Positions 20,904 to 34,300 of a DNA stretch of 64,000 nt are shown piece after piece (within the stretch, counting starts at the first letter, position 1; each line of letters opens with the position of its first letter). The position numbers were made by a program, and so were the translations under genes. The DNA lies in the NCBI GenBank assembly GCA_003254905.1, contig QANU01110956.1, forward strand, positions 816,301-880,300, in the 5' to 3' direction. Under the pieces are notes generated by a model. The model worked only from the letters and a program-made list of their open reading frames with translations. It ran no database searches and was not told the DNA's origin. The stretch comes from Nissolia schottii. Its lineage: Eukaryota; Streptophyta; Magnoliopsida; Fabales; Fabaceae.

Positions 20904-22986
20904 ACGAGGGAGTGGAGTCTCTTTTCTTCTTCTTCTTCTTCTTTTGATTAATAACGCTAGAAAACTCCACAATAAACAAGCAACACCATGGTATTTATGA
21001 ACAACACAAGGTGAGAAAATCAAAACCTACTACTGGATTGTTTAGGTTAGGCTCTTCATTAATTTTTAATGTATATTTGCCTAGTTGAAATATTATTTTA
21101 TACGATTTGTTAATAAAAATAAATGAATTTTTGATTAGATTTGATTTTGATTAATGACATTGATATGTGATGCCGCATCTCCATATTAGGGAAATGATCT
21201 GGCTTTTATGATATTCTCTTTATCTACTTATATCACTTACTCTTGATTTTAAATACAGAAATTAGTGTATTTAAACATAAACAATATTTAAATACATTAA
21301 TTTTAAGTATGTATTTAAAGATTAAAAATATGTCTACCTTAACTTAATTTAAAAAAGTGATTAGAAATTTAATTTTTGTTATGGAGTTAAAAAAATTTAA
21401 AAAAAATTCTTAATTTTGAGACTCTAGTTTTTTATATTCCACTTAAAGTAAAAAAAAAATTCAAAATCAAATTATTTTTAAAATCTACCTAAACGTTTGG
21501 AAACTGTTTTTTTTATTATTATTTAAAAAGAAAGTGTTGTTTTGGTCAAATCAAATAAAAAGAAACGTACCCTGACAAATGTTGCATTATAATCCAAACT
21601 CTTTTAAGTTGTAAGTTATTAAAATTAATCTTAATTTTGTGTTAAATCTTTTTATATTAATTTGTTGAGGAGAAAATCGTAATAACAAAATGAATAAAAT
21701 AATCGTAACAAATGGAGCCTTTTTATATAGCATAACCACATGAGCCTACACGGCTACATCCTTAATCTAGGTAGGTATTTAGAAACTGGGCTATGTTTAT
21801 ATTTTTGGTCTTTATGGAATCATACCTTGAGCCGCTATCTTAAAACCCAATTCCGAAGTCCATGCCCTAAACTTCTTCTAAACAAACTCTTTTCATGTCT
21901 TTTTCTTTACTTATGTTTCCACTTTCCGCCCAAAATAGTGGTCAATATTACAAATACTAATCTCTCAATAGTGGTTAATAGTGTAACAATTCTGTTTAAA
22001 GATCAAAACTTAGACATTCACTAACCAAAAGCTTGGAGAAATAGCAGTTTAAGGATATCATGGAATGTGATAAACAAATTTGATCAATTTTTGACATACG
22101 ATTATGGGCAAGTTCATAAAAATTACTGAGCAGACATCATTCACGCAGAGTATGTGACAAACAGTTCTGCATCCAGTATTCTCCTTTAATTGCCGAATTT
22201 TAATTGTGCACCCATGGTTAATTGGTTGGTGTAGATTAATAGGTATTTTCTTTTAAATAATGTGTGAACAAAATATGTATAACCTTTAGTAAAACGAGGG
22301 GTGAGGGCGGCGCCTCCAAGAGATGAGGTCAGTGCTTCCGCTAGATTGAGGCGGGGCCGCTGGGAGGCAGGTAGCACTGCCATAAGGTGGGGGCGATGGT
22401 GCCGGGTGAGATAAAATAAATATTGAGGGTAAAGTGGGAAACATCGGATAAATATTATACAATAATCAACCACTCCTCAGTGATTAGAGACTGGGAGGTG
22501 CACCTGCACCACTATACCCAATAACCAAGCTCTTTCTTTTATAGCCATTAGATCAAATTTGCACCAAATTAAATGGTCTAAAATGCACTCACGCTATGGA
22601 AACAAGGTGCACATTTTCTTTGGGTGAACACTGGATAAGTTACTGTGACAAACATAAGTAATAAATTCGTCCCGCTGGACCTTCAAACGGATCTCAATCA
22701 GGTTTGCTAATTAAAAAAAAAAAATGTGCGTACAAACCTGCTATAATATTGAGATTGAGTTGCATCCTACAGTGCTAAAAGCTTCATATTTGTTATCATC
22801 ATATTGCATTTACTGACAGACACATTGAAATTTGACATTTGTGTGAACTCCAGAATATAATTTGATGGATATGGTACATCAGGCATTGATCAAAGTAGTA
22901 TATAACTTGTGTTATTGAAAAACCAAAAACAAAACAACAGAAAACGAATATAAGTATACTATTGAGCATTTGGCAACTAAGACAAG
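20904..22986. other. intergenic between MATE and HACL genes
   Basis: A CTT microsatellite (about 20926-20943) lies just upstream of the MATE promoter. A GC-rich patch at 22295-22410 stands out from its surroundings but holds no recognisable protein. The rest is AT-rich with no gene. Confidence 0.4.
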
Positions 22987-25900
22987 TCAGTTCTTGTGTT
23001 GCATCCTCCCACTCTCTGCGCCGGCAAAGGGATCAATGACGACGTTTATTACGGCCGGTTTCCGAGCCGAGAAGGTTTCAGAAAGAGCAGACTTAAGTTC
23101 ATCAGGTGTCCCAACAAGATAGCCTTTTCCACCGAAAGCTTCTATCACAGCATGGTACCCTGCATTTGGGACGAAAGATGTGGGGGCAGGATCATCTTGG
23201 TAAGGTCCATTTATCTCTTCAGGGTTTCTCCGGTCACCGCCGTATACACCTCCGTTGTTGAAAACGATCACAACCACAGGCAACTGATACCGAACCAATG
23301 TCTGAACAAAAAATATATAAACCATTACATGGCAAGCCTGTATTAATAAAATAAATTGCAAGAGCAATAACAAATAAAAGCAAAACCATAGGCAGCCATA
23401 TATGAACATATGAATATATAGAACTTGCATATGGTAACAGCAATAATTTAGAGTATAACTTTAAAATAAATGGTCTTCACCAAACTGAATTCCATGAAGT
23501 TCTTTAAACAAGAGGTCCATTTCGATCAGCAAAAGCAAGTATATTTCAAACTTGAAGACATTTATTTCCCTAGTTTCAGACTAGAACAAGAAATATAAAT
23601 TTTGTCAAGTACTTCTCCCAAGTTTGAAGCATCACATTTTTCCTAGTCAAAGGCATTGAAACCCCTTTACAAGTTTTCACACGAACAAACTCTTTCAACC
23701 AATCCCAACAATTTGGCCTTATACCCATAATTCACCAAATCTTATTAGAGAATATCCTTTCTACATTGTTAAAAGAGGAAATCTCATGTTCAGAAAAATT
23801 AAGGGCCAAAGTTACATATCCCATATCTGTAACTTAAATGTTTCTCTTCCATTTGGGTTTTACTCTCTCATCTACATAGTTCTTCAAACCTCCCACAGAA
23901 AATAGGCACTAAGAAACTACAGTTCAACCCAGTGTGTGCTGAACCACTTTTTCCAATGTCAAGGAAAAGGCATTATATTTGTCACTAGTAACATATCTCT
24001 ATACTATCAGGAAAAATAGCCAAAAGTATATTCCAATAGAAATCCTCACAACATAGTAGAATGTCTAAGCCATATGGAGATTATCAAACAATTCTAAAGC
24101 AATGTTGATATAACTTTCTACAATATTTTAGATCACAAAAATGAAGAATATACAATTGATGCAAATGCACCCACAATAGTGATCAAGGCTATTATTGGAA
24201 GCATAAAAACAAGTGCAGAGGAGGAGAAAAGGAGATAGATGAAATTGGATACTACACTATAACAGATCTGAATATACGTCTACTAGGAATATGCAGAGGT
24301 CACCAGCACCCATAAGGCATCATGGAGTACCACTATTTTTCTTACCATTAAATGAGAATTCACATTATTACCTGCAATGTTCTCCCTACCTCCCTCATTC
24401 CTGTTCTTTCCCCCTATCTCATCTTTTACTTTAAAGGTCCACATCAACAGGGTACAGTAATGGGATGATTAAAAAGCATATTTACACATGATCTACGAGA
24501 AGAACTATCCTATTATGCCAGCTACATTATATGATCATAAAATCAAAGATAAAGGAGTATAAAAATCTGTTTGCATAGGACAATAAAACACACACAGACA
24601 CACTGAGAGTTTAGAATAGAATGTATAGCAAAACAACAGATAAGCATATATATCATGAGTTCAGCAGCATAAAAATATACCTCAACTTCAATGGCACTAA
24701 ATCCAAATCCGGAATCCCCTTCAACCGCGACCACAAGGCGATCAGGGCAAGCCACCGCGGCCGCAATGCAATATCCGAGACCAACCCCCATGGTCCCCCA
24801 AGTCCCTGCATCCAACCTAGTCCTAGGCTCGGTCTGAACCAACACGGCCCGGCCCACATCCATGGTGTTCGCACCTTCCGATACAACCACCGGAGCAGGG
24901 CTCCCCAAAGCAAGAATTGCGTCTCTGATGATCCTCATTGGGGTCAAGAAGTTAAAGGGCACAACATCCTTAGCCAGCTGAGCCTCCATCTTCGCCACAT
25001 TCTCCTTCGCCTTATTCGAAACTGCCTCCACCCAAGGGTGATTCCTCCCCAAACAAAACGGATCATCCTTAATCTCCTTATTCAGAATCTCCACAACTTC
25101 TCTGGCATCCCCAACCAAACCCAAATGTGGCTTCCTCAGCTCAATCTCTTCCTCACTGACATCCACCAAAATGAACTTCACATCCTTATCCCACTTCGGC
25201 GGCTCCCCGAAATGTAACAACCAATTCAACCTCGCGCCAACGACGAGTGCCACATCACACTTGCCGATCGCGAGCGACCTCGCCGCGGTGGCGGCGAGGT
25301 CGTGAGTATCAGGCAAAATCCCCTTCCCCATCGGAGTCGGAAGGAACGGAATCCCGGTGGTTTCCACCAGTTTCCTCAATGCACCTTCGGCGCGGGCGTA
25401 CGCCGCCCCTTTTCCGATCACGATCAGCGGCCTCGCCGCGTTTCGCAGCAGCGACGCCGCATCGGAGATTTTACTGTTCAATTGAATCGGAACTAGGGTT
25501 TTACTACTTGAGTAAAGTTTCTCTGCTACGATTAAGAGATTCTCGGCTTCGGAGATTGGTACCTTCTGGTGCAAGACATCGGTGGGGATATCAAGGTACG
25601 TCCCACCGGGCCGGGCCGACAGGGCCCAACTGAGGACCTGGGCCACGCAATTGGGGATCTCGGTAATGTTTCGGGCTTTTGCGGAGAACTTGGAGAAAGG
25701 CTTGACGGCTTCGATCTGGTCGAGTTCCTGGAAGTCGCCGCGGCCGGCGGCGGACTGGTCGGAGGAGCCGGAGATCATGAGGAGGGGCCAGGCGTTGGCG
25801 GAGGCGTTGGAGAGGCCGGCGAGGCCGTGGACGCAGCCGGGGCCGGAGACGGTGAGGAGGACGCCGGGGCGGGAGGTGAGGTAGCCGTAGGCAGAGGCGG

Positions 25901-26072
25901 CGTAACCGGCGGACTGCTCGTTGTGGAAGGCGAGGAAGCGGATGCCGAGGGAGACGGCGCGGTTGGCGAGGGAGGTGACGGGGATCCCGACCACGCCGAA
26001 CATGTGCTGGACGCCGAATTTGGCAAGCGACTTCGCCGCCAGCACGTTGCCGTCGATTAACTCCTCCTCCAT
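22987..26072 (-). CDS. HACL: 2-hydroxyacyl-CoA lyase / oxalyl-CoA decarboxylase, 568 aa
   Basis: This thiamine-diphosphate enzyme cleaves 2-hydroxyacyl-CoA or decarboxylates oxalyl-CoA. The Arabidopsis member of the family acts in CoA-dependent oxalate breakdown. Two exons: 26072-24681 (464 codons) and 23301-22987 (105 codons with stop), joined in phase across a 1.38-kb intron. The N-terminal PYR domain carries the catalytic Glu in FHNEQSAGYAASAYGYL (about residue 51) and VSGPGCVHGLAGLSNA. The middle domain has RPLIVIGKGAAYARAE and LPTPMGKG. The C-terminal PP domain has AGTWGTMGVGLGY and the ThDP/Mg motif EGDSGFGFSAIEVE ... VFNNGGVYGGDRR, which the intron splits. Length and all key motifs are normal, so it should be active. 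The C-terminus ESGRMQHKN is not a classical PTS1. Exon 1 is notably GC-rich at its 5' end, so open frames on the opposite strand there are shadows. Confidence 0.95.
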
Positions 26073-29000
26073 TGAAGCTTGGCCTTTGTTTTTGCTTTGC
26101 TTTTTTGTGTGTTTGGTGATGATGGAGGTGGAAGAGATTATGAGAATTTATTATTTTTGGGTGGAAAGGAGGTTTAAGTGTTGAAATGACTAATTAGCCC
26201 TTGAGACAAGAGAAATTGAAATTCGCATTTGACTGACAGATCATCATAGTGGTAGTGGATATGTTTGTATCCCGCGCTTTGCGTTTTCTTTTATAATTTG
26301 AAGCATGTTGAATTTCTGTAAGTATCTATCGATGTCTCTCCACTATGATGCATTGTTGCCTCTACTTTCAACATATTATTACACCTTCCACGTGTCTCAT
26401 CAACTATTTTGACTGCGAGTCACTTTCTTTCTTTCTTTACTTGAGGGTGTTGCTTGCTGGGGAGGGCTGCAATGACTGTTTAATACTTGCTAAAATGTAT
26501 TTGGAGAACAAGATAATAATACTAGTGCTTAATGTATCTTACTAAATTAATATTACTATAATTTTCAAATAGAGATCATGCTTTTCTCTTAGCCCAGTTC
26601 AACCTTTAATTGAGCTCGTGTGTTATTTTTAAGTAGTTTATTTAACACTTTACACATGCTCTCTTATCACATGTCATTTCTATTATCTCACCATGTAAGA
26701 TGATAAGGAGTGACACATGATAAAAGAGTCATTAATAATGTTACATAAGCAGCATGAAAACATCAATTCCATTAACAACTTAATTTAACAAAGAGATTCC
26801 AACTTTATATTTAAAAAAGACAAGAGGTTAACCACACTAGTCAATCACTCACTTCCCAAATAAATCATCTCGTGTTAAATATGATTTATGTTTGGTAATG
26901 TTATAAGAGATAAATATATAAATATTTGAATTATGTCATGCCTATTATAAGAGAACTTCACTTATTTAAAATATTTATGTCTTTTTTTTATAATATAATT
27001 AAACATGACTATATTTAATATGAGATGAGCCTATAGACAACAACTTAGACTTTTACTCAATCTAACCCCCGTTCTTCTTATTTTAGTTAGGCTAAATTTG
27101 TGCTTCACTGAGTGACTGTAAATGTGATTATGTGACTCACTTCTCCTCTTTACAACGCACGTCCCTCTTATTCATGTGGCCAATTATTAACTATGAAATT
27201 GTTACTAAGTTGTAATTTTATTTTTCTTTTATCTTTTTTCTTTTCCAACGGAGTGGATATCTGGGGAAGGTTTGGGGATGAGCTCGGGCTTCATCCACAA
27301 TGGTCACCTAGGCTTTATTTGGTTTTAAAGATAAAAAATATTTGTATTTTTTATACATTACTAAAATTAAAATAAAGAAGAAAAAAAATTAACTAGAAGG
27401 ACACAAAATTAAAACTTGAAGAAACATAATCTTTTATTTTTTTAATTTCTGACTCTGTGTCCTATCCTCAATACTAAATACAGCTCAAAAATTTATTTTT
27501 AATTTTTGTCAGAGGACCGTAAAACTTTCTTTTTGGTTGCAGGCTTCGAGGGTTTTTTTTTTTGTTTTTTTTTGTCTTTGGGCTCCTAAAGCTTTGTTTT
27601 CCCGAGTGAGCTCCTAAACCTTTAAGCGGCTAGTCTGTATAAATTATTGAGTTGAGGCCTGATACGACTTATTGACCCACAAGCGTTGTGGTTCATGGAC
27701 TAAGAGGAGAGAGATAAAATATAAAGGAAATGATTAAACATTTTTTTCATTACTTCATTTATTAAGGAGACTCATGTCAATAGTAGGTTAAGATTTTTTA
27801 GAACTTTCTTCTCCTTACACATATCACTCAACTATTCGATTTATAGAACATTTTCAAAATATAATTTTTTATTATTAACACATGTTATCAAATATCCATT
27901 TTAAAATATTTACACTCCTTATCAAACTAACGCTAGTAACTCAAAACATACGTGGTTTTAGTTTGGAAATCTTTAAATAATAGTTTGCAAATACGTTCCA
28001 ATTTTGTATATTTTGTTTAAACTCCAATTTTTAATTTTGAAACAGCAAACACACATATGATGCTTTTGGTGCAAATTATTATTATTATGCAAAATTTACT
28101 GAATTTTGATTAATCTAAGTTTAGGCGAGTGAGTTTTATTATAAGTAGGTCTGCCCAAAAAAAGACGGTTCTGTGAAACCGAACCCAAATCTCCTTTTAA
28201 AATCAGTTTTTCTTATAACCAGTTATAATAGAACCAATTTTATTAATTAGGTGAGAAAAATAAAATCTATCCTAATCTTATTGTTTCCATTTTCCCCCAA
28301 TTTCTTTTAACCCTAATCAACTAAATTTGAAGGTGAAGAAGAAAGAAAACATCATCTGCTGATCGAAGGGTGAGGCCCTCACGGTGATCACATAACTCAA
28401 ACCTAAAATTTTATTTAAGATGCTGAACCACTAATTAAAATCAATTCAGCATGGTTACACACTTGATACTAAACAATAAGTTGCTACAGCCAACTTGACA
28501 AACATAATTAAATTGAGATGGATTAGGTGACTTACGGCCAATAAAAATATATCGGTCTAAATTTAATTTGTTATCAAAAATATTTTTACCTTTCTCTTTT
28601 GATTTTATGTTTTATTTTTCATTAAATTAATATATTATTTTATTTTCATATTAATTTTTTTAATTCAATATATTTTTGTTCAAATAATTAATATTAATAA
28701 AAAAATATTTAGACAATGTACACTTGTATTCATATTACATATGGCATACATGTCGATAGGTTGTGTCAATATTTATATATAATGGAGATGAAAATAAAAT
28801 ATTATATAAGTCTTAATTTGATATATTAAAATACTAAAAATTTCAATGCAAAATGGAATTATTGGTTATTCTCATTGCTTGAATTGATTCAATAATCATG
28901 TTTTTTTTTTAAATTTAAAAAAAAAAATTCAGAAATTGGTGCTTGTTCTCAGTCTTGTGATTCAGCCAGAGAAGTTAGTACGTACGAGAACTTCAGTGAC

Positions 29001-31389
29001 AAATCCTAGGACACTAGTTGAGAGATGCCACGTGGAAAGTTGCCATGGCAACAAAAGTGGGGGAATGACAAGCTCCAATGGAGAAAGTGAAGGATTCAAA
29101 TTAGTGTCGCAAAAAATCATATTAGTGTTATTTATATCACTAGTTTTATATAGTTACTCCTTCCTTCCCTCTCAAATTACATCTCACTTTCAATTTTTTA
29201 GTATATTCATAAATTAATGTATCTTCACATAATAAATTCAAGAAAAATTCTTGTATGTTTATAAAATACATTATTATTTATTATTAATATTAATTTATAA
29301 TATTTAAAAATTTTATAAAAATTAAGAAATTAATAATATATAATATTATTAAAATACACATTAAATGCGTTTTAAGAGAATATAAAATTTTTTCTAACTT
29401 TTAACACATAAGTTAAAATGAATTTAACTTAATTTTTTAATTAATATTTAAATGACACTTAAATATATATTTTAAAAGATATAAATAAGAGTAATATAAA
29501 TGACATTTTCTTCGTGAAAAATCATAGGGAAACTGAGCTATCAACCTATCAATGTCGACTTGATATGGTTCCTCACGTTTTATAGACAAGATCCACAAGT
29601 GAATGCCATCTGTTAGGCACACCTAAAAACTAGTTGAGAGAGAAAAATGTGAAAATGAGAATATGAATAGTTTGAAAAATATTTGTTCAAACTAAATGTT
29701 ATTTTCATAACAATATATTAAGGGTTCAAAGTGAGAGTGTGTTCATGTTCTCGTAATGTTTTTTAGTATGTTAGCAAAGCCCATTCAACAAGGCTATATT
29801 TGTTGTAATTAAGATGAAGCAACTCATGCTAAAAAGAACAAGAAAGTCCTTCATTTGAAAGAAGAGAAGAGACGGTTAGTGAATGGTTTGGTTAATTTAT
29901 AGGCAAAATTATTTATCGTAGAGTACCTAGCTGAATTAACATACATAGCTTACCAATAGGTTAAGATCGCATATTGCAGCACAGAAAGAGGCACCATTGA
30001 TAACAAAAATACATAAATAATGCTTGAGCTAGCAAACCAATAAATAGTTACCCGTCGCGTTGACTATTCTATGAGAAAACAAGCTAGAAATATTTTGTTA
30101 GACTTACAAGTTCGGTGAGTTATTTCATTCCTCTCACATTGAGAGTTTTATCAATTTAAACAAATTGAGGGAGTTCAAAGAAATATGTGTTTAACTGAGA
30201 GTTGCTATTAACTTATATTTCAATCCATCGAGTGCCCTACTTGTATTGGTTACTAATTACTAATGGTTAGACAAGATTTGCATTGCTTAAAATGTCGTGA
30301 CATGTCCGTTTCATTTTTTCTCTTTTTCTTTTTTGATATGGACATGTCTCTTATCTTTCTTTCTTTCTTAGCTTTCTAGAATCTCTTGTAATAGCAGCAC
30401 CCCACCCAGTTTCCTACGTTGATTCTCACTGTCCGCTCCTCAATCAGTATAAACCAATAACTTGAACGAATCAATCAACAAGAAAAACACGCCAATCTAG
30501 TATTTGTTTATATAATATTAGAACATTCCAACTTTATCATTACTCTCTTGCTATTAAGCATCTATTTAACACACCTACGTAGTGTTGGGTCGAGTCATCG
30601 ATAAGTTTTATTGCGTGGATAATAATAATACTTTGAATTAAATTAGTCAATCTTACAATAGTAAAATTTGAATATTAATACTAAAATAAAATCTATTTAA
30701 CATGAATCATACAACATGTTCAAAGGATCACTATTAAATTAGTAATAGAGTTCAAAGTTCAGGTTACAGTTAATATTAAGAACATGATAAATGACAAAAA
30801 TATGAGAACACAATATTTTTATATTTTTTGTATTTTATGAAAGTTGGAGAAGAGGAGACAATTTTTTACTAAGAGACATTGAATCGGAGTTTGAGAACAA
30901 GAAATTTCATTGTCTTATATTGGTATCTTTGTCATCTGTCGTATTTTGAACATTAAAGGCAATATTCAAATCGTAAATTTAGAATAAAAGATTTTAATTT
31001 ACTTTTTTTTATTCACAGTTAGGATATCCACCAATACAAAAGTGTATTAATAATCGCTAGCTGATTTGTAATTACTTATAGACTTCAATTTACTTTACCT
31101 GGGCTTTCTTATCTATTTTATTTAATTGAAACAAAAAATTATCAAAGTTGCGAATTGCCCAACGAAAGCGACGTCGCTCCTTAAATCAAAGAAGCCTCCG
31201 AAACGGACTCTCTGAACACAAAAACGAAAACTTTGATTTAACAGTCAAAGAGAGAGAAAAGAAACTAATTAGAGAGAGAGGGAGAGTAGCGACAGCACAC
31301 AGTGTTTTTGCTTGTAGCAGGAAAAAACTCAAAGCAGCAGAAGAAGAAGAAATCGAATTGAATTGAATTGAATAGTGAATTGAAATCCA
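26073..31389. other. 5.3-kb intergenic region, no gene recognised
   Basis: AT-rich DNA. A short protein-like stretch at 28936-29100 (open for about 55 codons, followed by AT-rich sequence) matches no family I know. Near 29158-29190 a CTCCTTCCTTCCCTC motif recalls a Stowaway MITE end, but no partner was found. The 31215-31290 purine-rich block is probably the MED33 leader. Confidence 0.4.
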
Positions 31390-34300
31390 ATGGGTGAGGG
31401 CGGTGGTAGCGTGTGGGAGGGTGTAGGGGAGCTTACCAAGTGGGCCCAGGAGCACAACACGGACCCTCTCATCTGGTCCCTCCAGCTCAGCTCCGCCCTC
31501 AACGCCGCCGCCGTCTCCCTCCCCTCACCGGAGCTCGCCCGCCGCCTCGTCTCCCACATCTGCTGGCAAAATCACGTGCCGATCACGTGGAAGTTCCTGG
31601 AGAAAGCCATGGCCGTCAACATCGCCCCTCCGCCGCTCGTCCTCGCGCTCCTCTCCGCCGTCGTGCTCCCCAGCCGCCGCCTCCAACCCGCCGCATATCG
31701 CCTCTACCTCGACCTCCTCAACCGCCACGCCTTCTCCCTCTCCCCCACAATCAACTCTCCGAATTACCGCACCGTCACGGATTCCGTCGATAGCGTTCTT
31801 CGGCTCTCGCAAGTGTTCGGTTGCGATTCCGAGAGCGAATCCGGAAGAGGCGGCGTCGTTCTCGTTCGTTTTCTGTTTGCGGTTGTGTGGCAGTTGGTTG
31901 AGGCGTCGTTGGAGGACGAAGGTTTGCTGGAGCACAAGCCTCGGTGGGTGAACGGAACGTTGCTTGATGGCGGCGGTGACGGCGGCGGTAACTGCTTCTC
32001 CGATCAGAAGGAGGGTTTGCAGAGGATTAACACGGCAATGGCGATTGAGACGATTGCCAAGTTCCTGCGCGATAAAGTTACTTCGAGGATCCTTTCCTTG
32101 GTTCATCGAAACATGTAACGAATTCAACTTTCTTTAAATTGATTTATTTGATTTTTAACTTCCTATTTTTGGATCTTCATTCAACGACATAGAGTTATTA
32201 ATATTAGTCAATGCAGTTGACTTGTTTTATTATCACTTGGTTTGGACTGGAGTTTTCTTGTTAGCGAGACATCTTTAAGTATTCTGTGTAAGTACTCGAT
32301 GAGCTCGGACATGTCTTGATATAAATTGAAGTTAGCCTTCACTTCAACCTAACTTTGAACGCTTGCTTCTAGCTATAGGAGAGCTTTTCTCCTACTGTTA
32401 CTCGGCTCGAGCTGGTTTGAATCTGGTTGCTTAGGGTCCTATGTGTTGGAAACAAAAGAAGAGAGAGGTGGTACTAATGTTGAATGTTTGTGTTGTAGGC
32501 CAGTACATTGGGGGCCTTTTGTTGACCAGCTACAAAGGCTTGCGGCAAACTCGTTAGTTTTGAGGACCTTGAAACATCTTACACCCGAGTCCCTTCTGCC
32601 TTTGGATTTCAAGTCCAAAAAAGGGTTCAAACAATTGTCATCTGAGTGGAAAACGACACGTAAGCTGGAACTTAGTGCAGTCATGGCTGCTGGTGCTGGG
32701 TCTCAGATATCTTGTGTTGTTCAATCCCATGCTGACAGTTGGTCTTCGATTTGGCTTCCGATTGATCTTATACTCGAAGATGCAATGGCTGGAGATCATG
32801 TGGCAGAAACTAGTGCTGTTCAAGTTCTTACTGGTATGGGTAAATTTCACAAATTTAACTCCTCTGCACTTGAGGATAGTTGCCATCCATAAGGTTTTTT
32901 TTTTTTTGTTGGAAGTATAATTAATAACTTAATATTATTTAGGTGAAGTGATTATTTGCTTATTGCAGGGATGGTAAAGGCTCTACAAGCATTTAATGGT
33001 ACTTCATGGCACAATGCTTTTTTAGGTTTATGGATTGCAGCACTACGACTAGTTCAGAGGGTAAGAATTAGTGTAGTCACTGATTTATTTTCTCGTCGTG
33101 AAAGGGAATTCCTAGAAGGAAATGCAGATTAATGATTTTATAATTTTGTTGATGGCGGGGATTGGAAGGGGGTTTCTGCGTGAGAAATTGCTCAATTTAC
33201 TTGGGTGTCTGGCCGTTTCTAAGATGTGGGTGTATTATACATTATAAAAAAATGGAAGACAACACAGCATGGCATTTGCATGATACTTTTTTTTTGTTGG
33301 CAAATTTAAATTTAACCAATTTACTGGTTTTAGACTATAGTCAAGTTAGTGACACTGTAAATTTACATGTAATTGTAATGTATTCATTTTATATAATCCT
33401 TCCATTTTTTGCGCTGTTCTTATAGGAGAGGGATCCAAGTGAGGGTCCTGTACCTCGCCTTGATACCTGCTTGTGTATGCTGTTGTGCATTACAACCCTC
33501 GTGGTTGCTAATATTATCGAAGAAGAGGAAGGTGAACTGATGGAAGAAGCTGAACGTAGCCCTACCAATCAAAGGAATGACAAACAGGCTTTGGGAGAAC
33601 GTCGTGGGGAATTGGTTACCTGCTTACAGCTATTGGGCAATTGTGAGGGTTTACTGAATCCTCCTCAACCAGTTGTTTGGGTAGCCAATCAGGCTGCTGC
33701 CAAGGCTATTATGTTTGTATCAGGACATGCTGTTGGTAATGGATACTTAGAATGCATGAATGTGAATGACTTGCCAACAAACTACTGTAAGTAATTACTT
33801 CTAGTAATCTGTTGAAAGTGTTGGCTATAGAAGGAACTCATGTCAGTAGTTGCAATTTACTATGTATCCTTTTTCTTGTGGTATGTGCAGACTAGCAGAA
33901 TGTACGAGGATTACTGTTGCAACGAAAGCTTAATTTAAAAGAAATTTTTTGGCGAATTGTATCTTAAAAAAAATTAGAACTAAAATCTAAGGGAAACTTA
34001 TTTTTTCTTTTTTTAAAAAAATATATGGAAAACTTACATAACAAAGGCAAGTGGACAATGTAGGTACATTCCTGCGTGCAGACAGTTAATATGACCTGGC
34101 TGGGTTAGTCATCAATAGTTTCATTAGTTTGTTGTTTGAAATTTGGCTGGGTTCTATGGGGTTCTCTGTTTCCTTCTGTTTATTTTCTCTTAGATGTGGT
34201 GGTCTCATAAAGGCCGTAACATGTTTGTTTTGTGCCCCAATTTTTAGCTCTTTACGGGTGGCACTTATTTTGTGTTTTTCTTGCAGCTGGTAACTTATGG

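Noticed and set aside
22295-22410. GC-rich patch as a gene fragment
   Set aside because: The only open frame (minus strand) has no recognisable motif; it is compositionally odd but unsupported.
25247-26060. Long GC-rich open frames on the plus strand (up to 198 codons within 24.6-26.1 kb)
   Set aside because: They are antisense shadows of HACL exon 1, whose codon usage is GC-rich; none resembles a protein family.
29150-29420. Stowaway MITE suggested by CTCCTTCCTTCCCTC
   Set aside because: No inverted partner end was found within 500 bp.
31413-32127. Open frames overlapping MED33 exon 1 in other frames and on the minus strand
   Set aside because: Low-complexity Pro/Arg- or Ala/Glu-rich shadows of the GC-rich exon; only the MED33 frame has family similarity.
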